DNA of 64,000 nucleotides from Aphanomyces cochlioides (GCA_019828595.1 JAHQRK010000020.1:248001-312000), one strand, 5' to 3'; positions 52,801 to 64,000 are shown, numbered from the stretch's first letter. Notes: generated from the letters alone by a model not told the origin. Numbers and translations: made by a program.

Positions 52801-55800
52801 ATGGGAGTTAAATCATACGTGAACACTTTTGATGCTACCAATTTTGTCCAATGGCATACGCGCGTCATGGCGTATATGGAACTCAAGGACTGTGCCCAAA
52901 TTTTCAAGAATCTACCTCGAACTGCAGAAGATTATAACTCCAAGAATATATTAGCCCGAGTAATTATACTTGCTGCTATAGATGACTTACACGCGCGCAT
53001 GGTATATACCACTGAAGATGCCGTCGAAATGATGAAGATCCTTCGTGACCGTTATGGTAACAAGTCCTTCGTTGGTCATGGACGCCTGAAACACCTCGCT
53101 CTTATTGCGACCGGTTCGACCTTGCTATTAAAGATGCTACCAATGCTGGCATTAAGTTCTCTGATGAACAAGTCGTTCATTTCTTCCTTAATGGTTTGGA
53201 CTCACGATTCAACACGTTCGTGCAACTTCAAAGTCACCTTTTGCAACGCACACCAATTGACGCCTCGACGCTTTCGCTCATCACCACGGAACTTCTCCAA
53301 GCGTATAACCGTGACCAATCGCGTTCAAGCGGTCCACCAGCGACTCCAGTCGATGAAGCTGCTCTGTCCCTTCGTCGTAATCAACGACGCAAACCGCGTC
53401 GCAATGGACATGCTCAACCCGACACCAACAACGGAACAGTTTGTGCTTACTGCAACATACCAAATCACACTGAAGAAAACTGTCGTCGGAAGCAACGCGA
53501 CCAGCGTCAACAGACTTCTTTTCAATCCAACCAACGTCGAATCCAATTCCAACCATCTTCGACGAACTATCTTGCGTCTCAGACTGCCGCAAACACACGT
53601 CGCAATGCTCGCTCGTCTGTAAGCATGCTGGCGTTAGGGCCTAACTATACTCTCAATGCCTTCGAGTCTCCCGCTTCGTCATCTGCGTGGATCCTTGACT
53701 CTGGCGCATCGGATCATTTCTGCAACGATGCTGCATGGTTTGAAGAACTTCAACCATTTGAGGGTACAGTTCGAGCTGCCAATGGAAGTGACATGCCGAT
53801 TGCAGGCACTGGTTCTGTCTTACTTGAGATGAACACACCCACCGGTATCATTCCTGGCACTCTCCAAGATGTACTGTTCATTCCGAACCTACAGTACAGC
53901 CTTTTCTCCTTGTCGAGAGTAACTGATCGAGGATTCAACTCTCAGTTCCATCGTAATGCTTGCTACATTACTCGCGAAGAAGCTGTGTATGCTCAAGGCT
54001 TCAAACGCGACAACTTGTACTACCTCGACATTGCAAACTTTTTGCCAACTCAGTCGACTTCCACTCCTCACGTTGGTTTGTCCTTGTTGACAACTTCCGC
54101 TACTCCAACTCCAGCTGACCTTTGGCATGCTCGCCTTGGTCATATTAGTGTGAAGTATACTGCTAAAACGTGTCAAGACACTGATGGTATTGAGCTTGAT
54201 GACTGCAAACATGCTTTTTGCGAAAGCTGCCTTGCTGGGAAGCAGTCTCGTTTACCCTTCCCCAAGCGCTCTATCTCCACAACTTCGGAACCGTTTGCTT
54301 TGGTACATTCGGATATTTGTGGACCTATGCGTCATCCTGCACTTCGTGATCGATCTCGGTATTTCATCACGTTTACCGATGATTATTCGCGTTATGGCTT
54401 TGTGTTCTTTCTCAAGAACAAGTCGGATGATCTCCAATGCTTCAAGGAGTTCACTGCCTATTGCCGCACTCTATTCGATCTACCTGTGCGATGTCTCCGT
54501 TCCGGCAATGGCGGTGAATACTTCTCGACTTTATTCTCCGAGCTCTTACTCGAGAATGGCATCCAACACGATGCGACCGTTCCGCATACCCCGCAGCAAA
54601 ACGGTGTCAGTGAACGCATGAATCGCACTCTCGTCGAATGTGCAAGATCATTGCTTCACATCTGCAAAGCACCTTTGCGATTTTGGGCCGAAGCTGTGTC
54701 TCATGCAATGTACCTACGGAATCAGACATACTCAGCGTCCACTCCTGGTATGACACCCTTCGAGAAACTATGGAAGTCTAAGCCTGATCTTGGTAATCTG
54801 CGTATTTTTGGCTGTGAAGCTTATGCGCATGTTGAATCGCATCAACGAACCAAGTTTGCTTCCAAGACGATACGTGCCATGTATCTTGGTCACGAGCCTA
54901 ACGTCAAAGGTTATCGTCTTTACACCTCAAGCCCAGAACGGATCATCGTCAGTCGTAATGTTGTCTTTAATGAAACCACGAGTTTCTTTACTGAAGAACA
55001 GTCGGCTGATGAATCACCCGTCTCTCAACTCATTGATGAGATTGACGATGATGACGAGCTGTCTCTAAGAGATGAGACTTTAGCACTACCTGCATCTCCA
55101 CCAGCTTCTACCATACCCGCTCCAAATGAAGGAACTGCGATCGTTCCAAGACGTTCGACTCGCATCCGTCGCGGCAATCCTCGCTACAATGTGCCTCCTG
55201 TACACGTTCCTCAGTCCACGTTGGTTGAACCTTTAACACCACCGACAAGACCAATACAGAGCACACCTCCCACACCTTCCATCACTGAAGTTGACACTTC
55301 CGAGTCTCGCGTTGAGAACACACCTCCGCAACCACTCGATGACTCCACGTCTTCTCGTGTTGAGCCTGCTCCACAACAATCACCTGCTGAATCTCCTGCG
55401 GACATTCCATTGCCGTCATCACCTTCACAAGGACCAATGTCTCGCACGGACACTCCTGCTGTCACTCCTGAGTTTGTTCCCGTCATGATGCCTCCTCCGG
55501 CGTCGACAGACTCGACTTCGTTCGACGAAGATGCGCTTTGTGAACAGTTTAAGTCCTTGGCACTCAGTTTGTTTCGCCTTCGACCTGAGGCAAACTCTGA
55601 TGTTGATGAACATCAACTGAGCAAGCAACATCGACTTCTCGTTGCTTTAGCCTTGCAATCAACCGGGCTACCTTCGACTATACGTCAAGCCCATGCTTCA
55701 CCAGAGAAAAATGAATGGATTAAGGCTACTGATGCCGAATACAATTCATTGATGCAACACAATACTTGGAGTCTGTGTGAACTTCCACCTGACCGTAAAT

Positions 55801-57232
55801 CCATTGGATGCCGATGGATCTTTACGAAGAAGTACTCTGCTGATGGTACTTTGTCACGCTACAAAGCACGCCTTGTTGCTCAAGGCTTCACTCAAGTTGC
55901 TGGCGTTGACTACACTGAAGTGTTTGCTCCTGTAATCCGCACTTCGAGCATTCGTTTCTATTTGCTCTTGCTGCGGTGAGTTCCATGCATATCTGCCACA
56001 TGGATGTGCAAATTGCTTTCCTCAACGGAAACCTCCAGGAAACACTCTACATGAAACAACCTCCGGGATATGTCCAACCTGGCTCAGAACATCTTGTCTG
56101 CCGTTTGAACAAGAGCAATGGACTTAAACAATCTTCCCGTGAATGGAACTCTGCATTGGATTCTTACTTTAAGTCACAACGCTTCACACAACTTAAGTCT
56201 GATCCTTGCATCTACTTCCGACGTACACCCCAAGGTTTAGTTTTGGTGGGCGTATATGTCGACGACTTCATGCTTCTGTCCACTCACTCAAACTTAATGG
56301 ACTCCACGAAGCGTGCCTTATCTGCTCGCTTCACCATGAAGGACTTGGGAACCTTAACCTACTGCCTCGGCATCGAAGTTAAACGCCTTGAGGATGGTTC
56401 CATTTTACTACACCAAAGCCGATACATCTCGGACATACTTGCTAAGCATGGCCTTGCCGACTGCAATCCAATTTCAACACCTCAGGACAGCCATACAGCC
56501 TCTTTCCGATCGTCTAGTTCTACACTCTCATTGCCATTTCGCAATGTGGTGGGCGAACTGCTCCATCTCACGACGACAACGCGTCCTGATATCGCTTTTA
56601 CTGTTACATTGCTTTCACGGCACCTCAACAACCCTGAAGAAGAACACCAACACATCGCTAAGCGTGTACTCCGCTACCTTCAAGGAACGAAATATTATGG
56701 AATATGCTACACCAAGCAAGACTCCTCCGACTATCTCATTGAGCAATTCGTCGATGTCGACTATGCCAATGATGCAACCACTAGCAGACCCACCTCGGGT
56801 TACTTTCTGTTCCTGAATGGATGTTTGATCTCGTGGAAATCCAAACTGCAAAACATAGTTGCTTTGTCCACTTCCGAAGCCGAATACATTTCCATGTCTT
56901 ATGGACTACTAGAAGCACTATGGCTCAAGTCATTGCTTGAAGAACTCGAGCTTTCTGTGAAACTGCCCATCATCGTTTATGAAGACAACCAAAGCACAAT
57001 CAAGATGGCTGAAAACTCAACGCTTCAACAACGAACTAAGCACATCGATGTTCGTCATCACTTCATTCGAGACTTAGTCCGCGAGCACATCATCAAGATC
57101 GACTATTGCCCCACTAACGAAATGCTTGCTGACATGCTAACAAAAGCATTGCCTCGACCAAAGTTTCAAGAACATCTCTCGAAAGTCATGACCCCTCTCT
57201 CTCACTACATCGAAGAAGAAAGTTTCAATTAG
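52801..57232 (+). pseudogene. gag-pol of the inner Copia with two frameshifts
   Basis: gag starts at 52801 (MGVKSYVNTFDATNFVQWHTR). A frameshift near 53115 moves it to the next frame, where gag continues with a CCHC knuckle (CAYCNIPNHTEENC). Protease DSGAS is at 53691-53708, followed by pre-integrase (LWHARLGHIS) and integrase with its first Asp in HSDICGP (54306). The second Asp is changed: RSGNGGEY at 54498-54521 where RSDNGGEY is expected, a single GAC to GGC change. RT begins before 55979, where one extra base near 55958 shifts the frame. It continues with the YVDD catalytic motif at 56253-56264 and RNase H to the stop at 57230-57232. In all, three defects in an otherwise complete polyprotein. 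Confidence 0.88.
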
Positions 57233-57239
57233 GGGGGAA
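57230..57239 (+). promoter_or_regulatory. Polypurine tract of the inner Copia
   Basis: TAGGGGGGAA, overlapping the pol stop codon and ending at the first base before the right LTR, is a typical polypurine tract for plus-strand priming. Confidence 0.8.
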
Positions 57240-57423
57240 TGTTGAGACTTCTAGAATGTAATCTCAACTTTCACATTCGAGAAAGGTCTCTTAACTATAA
57301 AACAACTTGTATATTGCGTGTTCCAGAAGACTCCAGAAGACAAACGAAGACCACAGAATTCACACTAGGCCTAGCTAGTTTTCATGTTAACCATCTAATT
57401 CACTTTCCAACTTCCCTTCTAGA
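57240..57423 (+). repeat. 3' LTR of the inner Copia
   Basis: A 184-bp LTR, nearly identical to the left one apart from a missing repeat unit and a few substitutions. It is followed by the AGAAC duplication. Confidence 0.88.
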
Positions 57424-58732
57424 AGAACCTTCACCAAATGTAAAGACTATTCCATTATCTTTAACAATGGATCTACACCAGGCTAGATTTCCTGTCAAAT
57501 GTCGACCGGAGCCGCTATCCAACGCCCAATCACAATCAGATAGAGCACGATTAGTTAACAAGTCACCATACACATTTCTCACCTTTTCGTACAGTTGCAC
57601 GCTCAAATCTTTTATTGAAGCTGACATACCTTGAACAGAGTTGGATTTGACACTGTTGAATGAAACTTCCACCCAGATCCAAGTAGTACTTGTGCGACCA
57701 GAGGTCAGTCGTAGGAGCTACTTGAGGCTCGGGATCCGTCATAAACTCCACATTGCCGCAAGGTACAGGATCCACGCACGGCTGCTTCGCATTAGGATCT
57801 TGAGTAATGTTGGAACGAAAAATTTTCTTCGAGACATCTTCCTTCCGCTTTGGACAGTTGGCCTTAGCATGAGGCTGTCCACCAACGTTGTACTTTCCAA
57901 AGTAGTAAAAACATTGTCCTTTGACCCCATGCTCTTGAGAATCGCCAGAATCGTTGTTGACTTGACGCTTCTTGGGTCGTGATTGACTGCCACGTTGCTC
58001 TTAGGCACTCCTGATTGGACCAAAATAGCGCGTTTTGATTTGGTGCCAAAGATTCCAATTAGTTTTGCTTCCACTTCAACCAAACCAAACCCATTCTCGT
58101 CCAATGAGATTTGAGCTCCATAGAACTCACTTGGTTGGACAGCCAATACCAACGACACAATCAAGTCGTCGGTGATAATGTCACGTTTCAGATACATCTG
58201 AGCATGAACATTAATCATATTCTTCAGAGTCTTCAGATCGCCAAATAGGACTTCCAGACTCGAATAGTCATCATTAGCACGTGGGATCAACTGGCTAACG
58301 AGTGTCTTCACAGTATGACATTCGATTGGCCAAAGCGCTTTTCCACAACGGCCCGCAGCTTGTATATGGGCTCGTTGTCGCCGAAAGCATCCTTAAACTG
58401 TTGCGTGAACGAATCAGGGAGGACCTTGCTCAGAAGGCTCCGGATTTCTTGAACTGGTTCCATACGGTAGTGCTCGTACCACTTCTTCTCAGATTCGTTG
58501 ACACCTTCAAAAATCTTCGGTTCAGCGTCGAGACTATCTTCAAACTTGATGATCGCTTCAGGTCCGTCATTCTGATTAGCCAACCACACACCGGTCTTAG
58601 CAATACTCATCGCCTTGAGGTGCTGGACGAATTTTTGTGTCCAGACACGTAATGCTTTCTTGTTTCCATTAAGCACAAGAAGTTGAAGGTTGTCGTCCTT
58701 GGAGTTGGCTGCCATAGTACAACTTGAAATAC

Positions 58733-59167
58733 TGGAGTAAAGCAATCAACAAAGACAAAAGGAGCTCAGTTTAGGATAAACCAGAATGAAAGAAATCATC
58801 ACATCGAATCCGCAACATCATCGCTTGATTGACGACCAACAGAGGTTGGTCGCATCGTAATGATTGGTGGCTGATTGGCTTTTCTCAGTTGGTATCAGTC
58901 ACCGATCCTATTCCGCTAGTGACTGCTCAATGGTCGCCATTCAATGTATTTGCGACAGTGGTGCATGCTTGACTTTGCATATAAATTCCCATATAAATTT
59001 GTTCCATACAAATTTCCATATTAATTAGCCAATAGAAATTCCCCTATTAATTTAGCCAAATTCCCATATTAATGTGTCACATACAAATTCCCATATTAAT
59101 TTAGCCATATTCCCATATTAATGTGTCACATACAAATTTCCATATTAATTCACATCAGATCCCAACA
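58733..59167 (-). repeat. 5' LTR of the outer Copia
   Basis: This 435-bp LTR is the same as the copy at 45829-46214 plus about 50 extra bases from one more AT-rich internal repeat unit (TTCCCATATTAATGTGTCAC). The sequence otherwise agrees closely. gag starts 18 bases away on the minus strand, leaving a very short leader. Confidence 0.88.
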
Positions 59168-59503
59168 CACCTCTTTGGAGTTAATTTCATAACCCCGTTT
59201 CATGTTAAAGTAACTTAAGTTGTGTAAATGCCGAGCAGATTTCGTGAGATTCTATTATTTACTCGACTTGCACAGGTTTCCATGGTCCAGCGAGGTCTTG
59301 TAATTTTATTAAGTCAAACGTAAACGAAATTTACTCAATTTAACAAAATATTCGTTTCAATTTAAAGTGAATTGGCCTTAAATATTATTTAAGGGCCTGG
59401 TCGGAAAACTATCCGAGTCATACCATGTCTCTTACGGATATTTTTTATTCGGATATTCGAGAAATTGTGGTCGGGAAAAGCATTCCTGTTTGATCTGCCA
59501 AGC

Positions 59504-60648
59504 ATGTCGTCTCCCACTCCGTTGAAAGTCTTGCTGACTGCAACTGCATGCACAATATCGGCCGTGTGCGTTGGTCTTACGTGTACCCTGGGCAATATGG
59601 GAAGGGAAAAATACAATATATTAACGATTACAAAGGTGGACTTCGATATGATGCTTGGTCATCCTCAGTACAACCAGTGGTTTCTTTCCAACTTACGTTG
59701 TAGCCAAGCCACATTCGGGCGGCTTGTTAATTGGTTTCGTCAGATCAGACCTGACCTACATGTGCGCCAAGCGCCACACTCTTTCGAAAAGAAGATTGCA
59801 GTTCTCTTGTTTTTCCTTGGTTCAGAAGGTGGTTACCGTGAAACTGGTGCTGCTTTTGGGATGTCCAAATCTTGGTGTGTTGAGACTGTGAACAAATTGG
59901 TGTCGATCTTGGTCAGTGAAGCCAAGTCATGGATATTTCTGCCACAAAAAAGAGAAGATTGGGAACAAATTGAAGCCGAGTTCTTCCTTAAAAATCGTTT
60001 TCCTGGGATTGTTGGAGCCGTCGACGGCACCCTCATAGACATTCAACGGCCAAAGGACTACGACGGTTTCTATAACCGTAATGGCGATCCATCCTTAAAC
60101 ATCCAGGCTGTTGTTGACTCTAAAATGAGATTTATGTCCGTGGATATTCGCCCTGGTTCATATCCAGACAAAAAGATATGGAAAACATCGAAATTCGGTC
60201 AAACAATACGATCAAAAATTCCAATTGGCACCTTTATTCTAGGAGACGCAGGCTACACTTTACAACCGTGGTTAATGACACCTTTCATGGCTAATGAAGA
60301 AGGCGGCAGATTGACTAGATTGCAAAAAATTACAACTTGAAAGTGTCGAGCTCTCGTATGTCTGTAGAATGTGCATTTGGTAGACTAAAGGAGCGATTCA
60401 GAACATTGAAGACAGCCATGAAGGAGAAAACGCTTGATAGCACAGTCTCAATTATCACAGCTTGCTTTGTGCTTCACAATATCTTTTTGGTCTACAACGA
60501 CTCATTATTTGATATTCCATGCCAACGGAGAGATCGAAATGAATACGTACAACCAATTGACGACACAGAAGCCGACGCCACCAACCCTCAGTTGAGAAAG
60601 TTTGCCAAGCTAAAGAGAACCTCGATTGCTAAGATATTGTACTCCTAG
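59504..60648 (+). pseudogene. PIF/Harbinger DDE transposase with one frameshift
   Basis: The protein shows an N-terminal helical part (CSQATFGRLVNWFRQIRPDL), a helix-turn-helix-like segment (ETGAAFGMSKSWCVETVNKL) and the three catalytic acids: Asp in GIVGAVDGTLIDIQRP, Asp in ILGDAGYTLQPWLMTPF and Glu in SVECAFGRLKERF. One A is missing from the A-run near 60327-60332, just before the last motif, so translation stops at 60338-60340 and the end is in the next frame to 60648. Apart from this single base it is complete. The start could also be the Met at 59465. Confidence 0.85.
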
Positions 60649-60689
60649 AATGATAAATGCAAACAAAATGTATATTTCATTAATCTTTA

Positions 60690-61700
60690 CCCTTTTGAGC
60701 TACCAAGTGCGAGAGCAGTTGAGCCATGGTATCGGATTGCTCCTTGATTGCCTTTAAAACATCGTCCATTGTAGCTCCACCAGCTGGCTCAGCTTTGTTT
60801 GTTGCGCCATCGAAGTGCCAAGAAAAATTAAACCCTCTTTGATCGCATTGAATCCGGCCTCCAACGACTCAGACGGCGACTTTGTCTTGCTTTCTTTTAT
60901 ACTTCTTTTTGCGTTCTGGCTCTGCTTTCGACAAAATTTCCTCTTCAAGTTCTTGTAAAGCAAAATCATTGCCATCGTTGCTATCAGTCTCAGTTTTGTC
61001 TACCATAGATTACTTAAGAATGCTTAACATTGACTTACGTTGACTTATTAACACATTGTCATCATCACTGAAATCATCGGTACTCATTAGTGACTCTCTT
61101 TTGTATCCCGGTTATTCGCCCCAATACTCAAGCATTGTGTCAAAGTGCATTGGCTTTGGCACTAATCCTGCGTTTCCCGTTGGATTTGCCAGCCATGATT
61201 TGGAAAGCGACCACTCCGTCTTCATTATTGCAAACTATGATACAATTTGATTGAATTATGTACGAACAATTTTGATGCATACCTTATCCTAGACTTGTTT
61301 TGCTGTAAATTCCTGCTTGGTCAGCATGCTGAGCTCCGCAGCCAGCATGATGTATGCCACTCGTTTGCCATAGTTGTTTTTGGAATCAAAGCGTTGACTC
61401 AATTCGGACTTGTATCTCAATTCAAACATTTTATTGACACTGTCGTCACACCAAACATACGTCCTGGTCACTTGATTACGAGATTTCTTCGTCTTCTTCA
61501 ACGTGCTATCAGAGACCAGGTCTAGTTTTTACACAATGATGGAATGTCCAGCAATTCTTAGCATACCTCGTTTGTCGACGACCGTCGAAACCTCCTTGCT
61601 GTTGTGTGCGTCTTCGCTCATTGGATCCAATCGATGATATGTTCACTGAAACATGAACTCGCTTGGCAGGCGTGGATGAATCATCTCTGTGGCAACCCTC
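60690..61700 (-). pseudogene. Myb/SANT-like partner protein of the Harbinger element, degraded
   Basis: The most readable part is 61501-61289 (VWCDDSVNKMFELRYKSELSQRFDSKNNYGKRVAYIMLAAEL), a Myb/SANT-like domain. Further pieces on the same strand to about 60700 (DDVLKAIKEQSDTMAQLLSHL) form the C-terminal helical tail. Stops and frame changes lie between, part of which may be introns. Confidence 0.55.
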
Positions 61701-61812
61701 GTCCAAGCATGAACAACACCCGGTATCCGAATAATTCTAGCCAATCAGCTCAATTTTATCCATGTCTTGCAAACAGAGACAGGAACAAAAAAGTTCTCCA
61801 ACCAGACCCTAA

Positions 61813-62953
61813 GACCCTAGCCTACGACCCGTAGGCCATGTTCTGGAATAGAGTGTGCCATTTTACGTAAAGCGCGAATTTACTGTACGTTCACTGTACA
61901 CAGTTTACATGGTAAAAGAATGTCAAGTGTAAACTCTCCACAAGGATATTTCAGCCAATCAAATCTGTGTCCATTCTGGATAACCTGTCAAATGAGTGAA
62001 ATAATTTCATTGTACCAATATGTCTATCAAGCGATACTTAGTTGGCTGTTTGGGTTTCTGCCTCATTATCGCTGCAACCACCGTCGCTTTCATTTCCCAT
62101 CATGACATCAACAAGGCTGCCCCGCCCAGACACATCTGAATTCATGTACAGCTGAACAAGTTGAGTTACCTTGTCTGGGGATAACCTGTTCCTGCGCTTT
62201 GTCAAAATATAGTCGTAAATGCTCTAAAAAGAAACAGCTGTGCTCTACATTAAATGTAAAGTAAGAATTACTTAACGTTTCTATACGTAAAATTTTATAC
62301 TGTCTGTGTTGAGTGTAAAGTGTAAAGGGTGAGTGTCTTTTTATGTTCAAGAATCTGGAACAGTGTCTTTTTATGTTCCAGAATCTGGAACCCAAGGCCG
62401 ACAAACTCGTCCGAGGGGCTACGAAGTTTGCAGCGCGAGGCGCTGTTAATAATTTCAAGCGTTGGAGACGAGCTAGGCATAGGGGTTCACTCGTTGGTTT
62501 GCCGAGACTTTGTTTATTAAAATGGTTTGCTAGATCAGCCTGCAGGCTCACATTCTTTACGTCTGTTGAACGACAGAGGTGTTGATTGAACGTTGGCTCA
62601 TGTCGATCCCCTTCAAACACTGATCCGTCAACATGGTGCCGCTGCTTCGGATCGTTGAAACCATACAATCGTCATGGGTGGACAGATGAGATGTTTCGAC
62701 AAGCTGTTGCATTCATGGGCTCGTTGTGCTTTTGATTGTGTCAAGAACAAAGTGGATTTGGTTTGGTATGTCTGACGAAAGGAAAGCTTTTCTCGACGGA
62801 GTTTGCACCTGCATGGGCAACAGCAATTTCACTGTAGCCAAGGTGGAACTACATAGGTTCGTATCCACTTCGTTTTCATGTCGGGGCGTCGATTCTTGGT
62901 AAAGAATGGCACTTGCCTTAGTCAATCGGAAAAGATGAAGTCTATTGCTGGAT
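61813..62953. other. Gene-poor stretch with a short direct repeat
   Basis: No supported gene. At 62333-62392 a unit of about 29 bases (GTGTCTTTTTATGTTC, then GAATCTGGAAC) occurs twice in tandem. The open frames here on both strands look incidental. Confidence 0.4.
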
Positions 62954-63700
62954 TTACAACTCAGACATCGAATGTTCCCCGTGTGGTCTCTTCGACTTGG
63001 GGTTTGGCGCAAGGAGAAGCTCGAAACTGCTCAACGAGCGCGTCGACTCGGTTCTCGCAGAGGTGCTGATCCATGTATACAATATTGCGTAGACGTCGCT
63101 TGACTGACATATCGACAATCCACTTGGCGTAGTCGCCAACGGTGCCACCCACGTCGGCCTGTAAGATGTAGTCGATGTGGAGGTAACCCGGTCGGTCGGA
63201 CTCGGAAAAGACATGACCCGTGCACTAGCTGTTCATGCGAACGAAGCCAAGCTCTCTCTGGAGGTCAGGGCAACAAGCAATCTCTATCGACTTGATGCAG
63301 CGCACCCACACGCGCTTCCCGTTGACTTGAAAAGCGTGGTGAACGTCCAAAACACACGCATCTCGCCGCATGACAACTCCTTCGACTGGAGACTTGAAGC
63401 CTCTCCACGCAATGCCAATCATCTCATGCGGCTCTTCGGGCTTGGCAGGGACGATCGAGTACAAGTTGACGGCATCGGCCATGAGGTTTGTGAACCGGCG
63501 GACGTATCCTTGGCTTGCTCGTTCGATTGTGATCGAAAGAGGTCAACGACTTCGCCCATCGTGCCAACAACTTCAATCGTGGCCATGAAGAGTGTCGAGT
63601 TGGATGACGTGGCTGGCTGTGATGGATCCATGCCTTTGTAGATTTTCAATTCGCCCTCGTCTGAATTGAGTTGCCAGTGGATCGGACCACTATAACGTTG
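62954..63700 (-). pseudogene. Broken START-domain paralogue of the 24.5-kb gene
   Basis: The minus strand reads GPIHWQLNSDEGELKIYKGMD, then IEVVGTMGEVVDLFRSQSNEQAK. A one-base deletion near 63509 shifts the frame before NLMADAVNLYSIVPAKPEEPHEMIGIAW. A TAG (near 63225) replaces Lys in MNHKCTGHVF. After VGGTVGDYAKWIVDMSVKRRLRN similarity ends near 63050, so the FYVE-like part is missing. Identity to the intact gene is high, so the copy is fairly young and probably a duplicate truncated at its 3' end. Confidence 0.85.
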
Positions 63701-64000
63701 TGTCTTCGCTACCTAAACACCCAAAAAGCATCAAGCAATTCACATCCTGGAGGTCGCACCACTTCATACTCCGCAGCAATACCTTGCTGTTTGTAGCTCT
63801 CATCACGCGTCAATGGTGGACAATGAAAAAAGATGGCGGGCAACGACGTGGTTGTCATCTGAGGGCCGCTGGCCAAATTGCGTCCTGACGACTTCTAAAG
63901 CGGAATTGAAACATACACCAAGTCAAAGTTGCCTCCTCGGGTATGTCGACGGACGTGGGCTGAACATAAGACGTTCCTCACAGAAATCCATGGCTACGAA
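63701..64000. other. Upstream flank of the START pseudogene, no gene seen
   Basis: It may hold the first exon or promoter of the pseudogene. No matching LPPNFF exon was recognised before the window ends. Confidence 0.4.

Larger units (their letters stand above)
52039..57423 (+). mobile_element. Inner Copia retrotransposon, 5385 bp, AGAAC target duplication
   Basis: LTRs of 193 and 184 bp flank a gag-pol region. AGAAC precedes the left LTR (52034-52038) and follows the right LTR (57424-57428), a five-base duplication as expected for Copia. It inserted into the protease-to-integrase region of the outer Copia in the opposite orientation. It is younger than the outer one but already carries frameshifts. 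Confidence 0.92.
46222..58715 (-). pseudogene. gag-pol of the outer Copia, fragmented
   Basis: Read on the minus strand: gag from 58715 (MAANSKDDNLQLLV) with a frameshift near 58310 and continuing to about 57800; a protease remnant near 57535 (DSGSGRHLTG); after the inner Copia, the pre-integrase and integrase at 52027-51221 (HVRLGHINTKT, first Asp in IHIDTFGP, second in VRSDGGTEF); and a low-complexity linker at 49544-49341. RT follows at 49275-48622 (WVFTIKYHSNGDIERFKARLVAQG ... MDVSIAFLNG ... SIYGLKQAPR), then RNase H in pieces at 47999-47480 (YTDAAFASQQ) and 46524-46222 (RYLFTRDLVEKGRIKLEYCKT). Many stops and shifts make it inactive. Confidence 0.8.
45829..59167 (-). mobile_element. Degenerate Copia retrotransposon on the minus strand, carrying nested insertions
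   Basis: LTRs at both ends share sequence (TGTTGGGATCTGATG start and TTTACTCCA end on the minus strand). Between them lie gag, protease, integrase, RT and RNase H in Copia order on the minus strand. The element is interrupted by a second Copia (52039-57423), by a TIR element (49835-50915), by a pogo-like MITE (48015-48411) and by an unclear insert in the RNase H part (about 46530-47480). Without these it would be about 5.5 kb. No 5-bp target duplication is visible at the outer ends (CTTAT against CACCT). Confidence 0.85.
59393..61809 (+). mobile_element. Complete PIF/Harbinger element, 2417 bp, TAA duplication
   Basis: The ends GGGCCTGGTCGGAAAACT and, inverted, GGGTCTGGTTGGAGAACT are flanked by TAA (59390-59392 and 61810-61812). 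It carries a transposase on the plus strand and the remains of a Myb/SANT-like partner on the minus strand, in convergent order, the standard Harbinger layout. Confidence 0.88.

Noticed and set aside
62108..62668. 186-codon minus-strand frame
   Set aside because: It includes a direct repeat and AT-rich segments, has no domain features, and competing frames are open on the other strand.

Overview
The window looks like a repeat-rich chromosome of an oomycete, most likely of the Saprolegniales/Aphanomyces type. The evidence is the gene families present: a Crinkler/RHS-type NTPase-nuclease, a secreted GH17 glucanase with PAN/Apple repeats, a START-FYVE protein, and oomycete-style Cryptons. Introns are very short (36-79 bp) with GT-AG ends. 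The species is an inference. No rRNA, tRNA or CRISPR array was seen.

Region 1 (1 to about 11.4 kb) is AT-rich and is the right part of a Maverick/Polinton-type element, an endogenous virus of the host protist. In order it carries the end of a family-B DNA polymerase, a chromodomain integrase, a 443-aa protein, small virion-like proteins, a penton-like minor capsid protein, a packaging ATPase, a tail-fibre protein with an S74 self-cleaving chaperone domain, a major capsid protein, an adenain-like protease and a few small genes. The left end lies outside the window. Two features deserve attention: a series of QT motifs spaced 11 residues apart in the 443-aa protein (LC8-binding-like), and clustered adenain-type cleavage sites.

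Region 2 (11.7-27.1 kb) is host gene space. It holds the Crinkler/RHS-like gene with its P-loop split by an intron, an intact GH17-PAN gene (878 aa) beside a decayed paralogue, a three-exon bZIP/START-like gene, a possible membrane protein gene, a two-exon START-FYVE gene, and a five-exon gene for a stand-alone NPC1 N-terminal (sterol-binding type) domain with one membrane anchor.

Region 3 (27.2-45.8 kb) is a transposon graveyard. It contains a Harbinger MITE with TTA target duplication and a nearly complete Crypton with one nonsense codon. It also contains a Harbinger unit whose transposase was split by a TIR element (itself split by a 2001-bp pogo element with TA duplication) and by a hAT-like MITE with an 8-bp duplication. 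Further on are a Crypton fragment fused to a second pogo copy and a gene carrying a 0.3-kb inverted duplication.

Region 4 (45.8-59.2 kb) is a degenerate Copia retrotransposon on the minus strand, with a younger Copia (52039-57423, AGAAC duplication) inserted on the plus strand and several smaller insertions.

Region 5 (59.4-64 kb) holds a complete Harbinger element with TAA duplication, a sparse stretch, and a pseudogene of the START protein seen at 24.5 kb. The order of insertions can be read directly from the target-site duplications.
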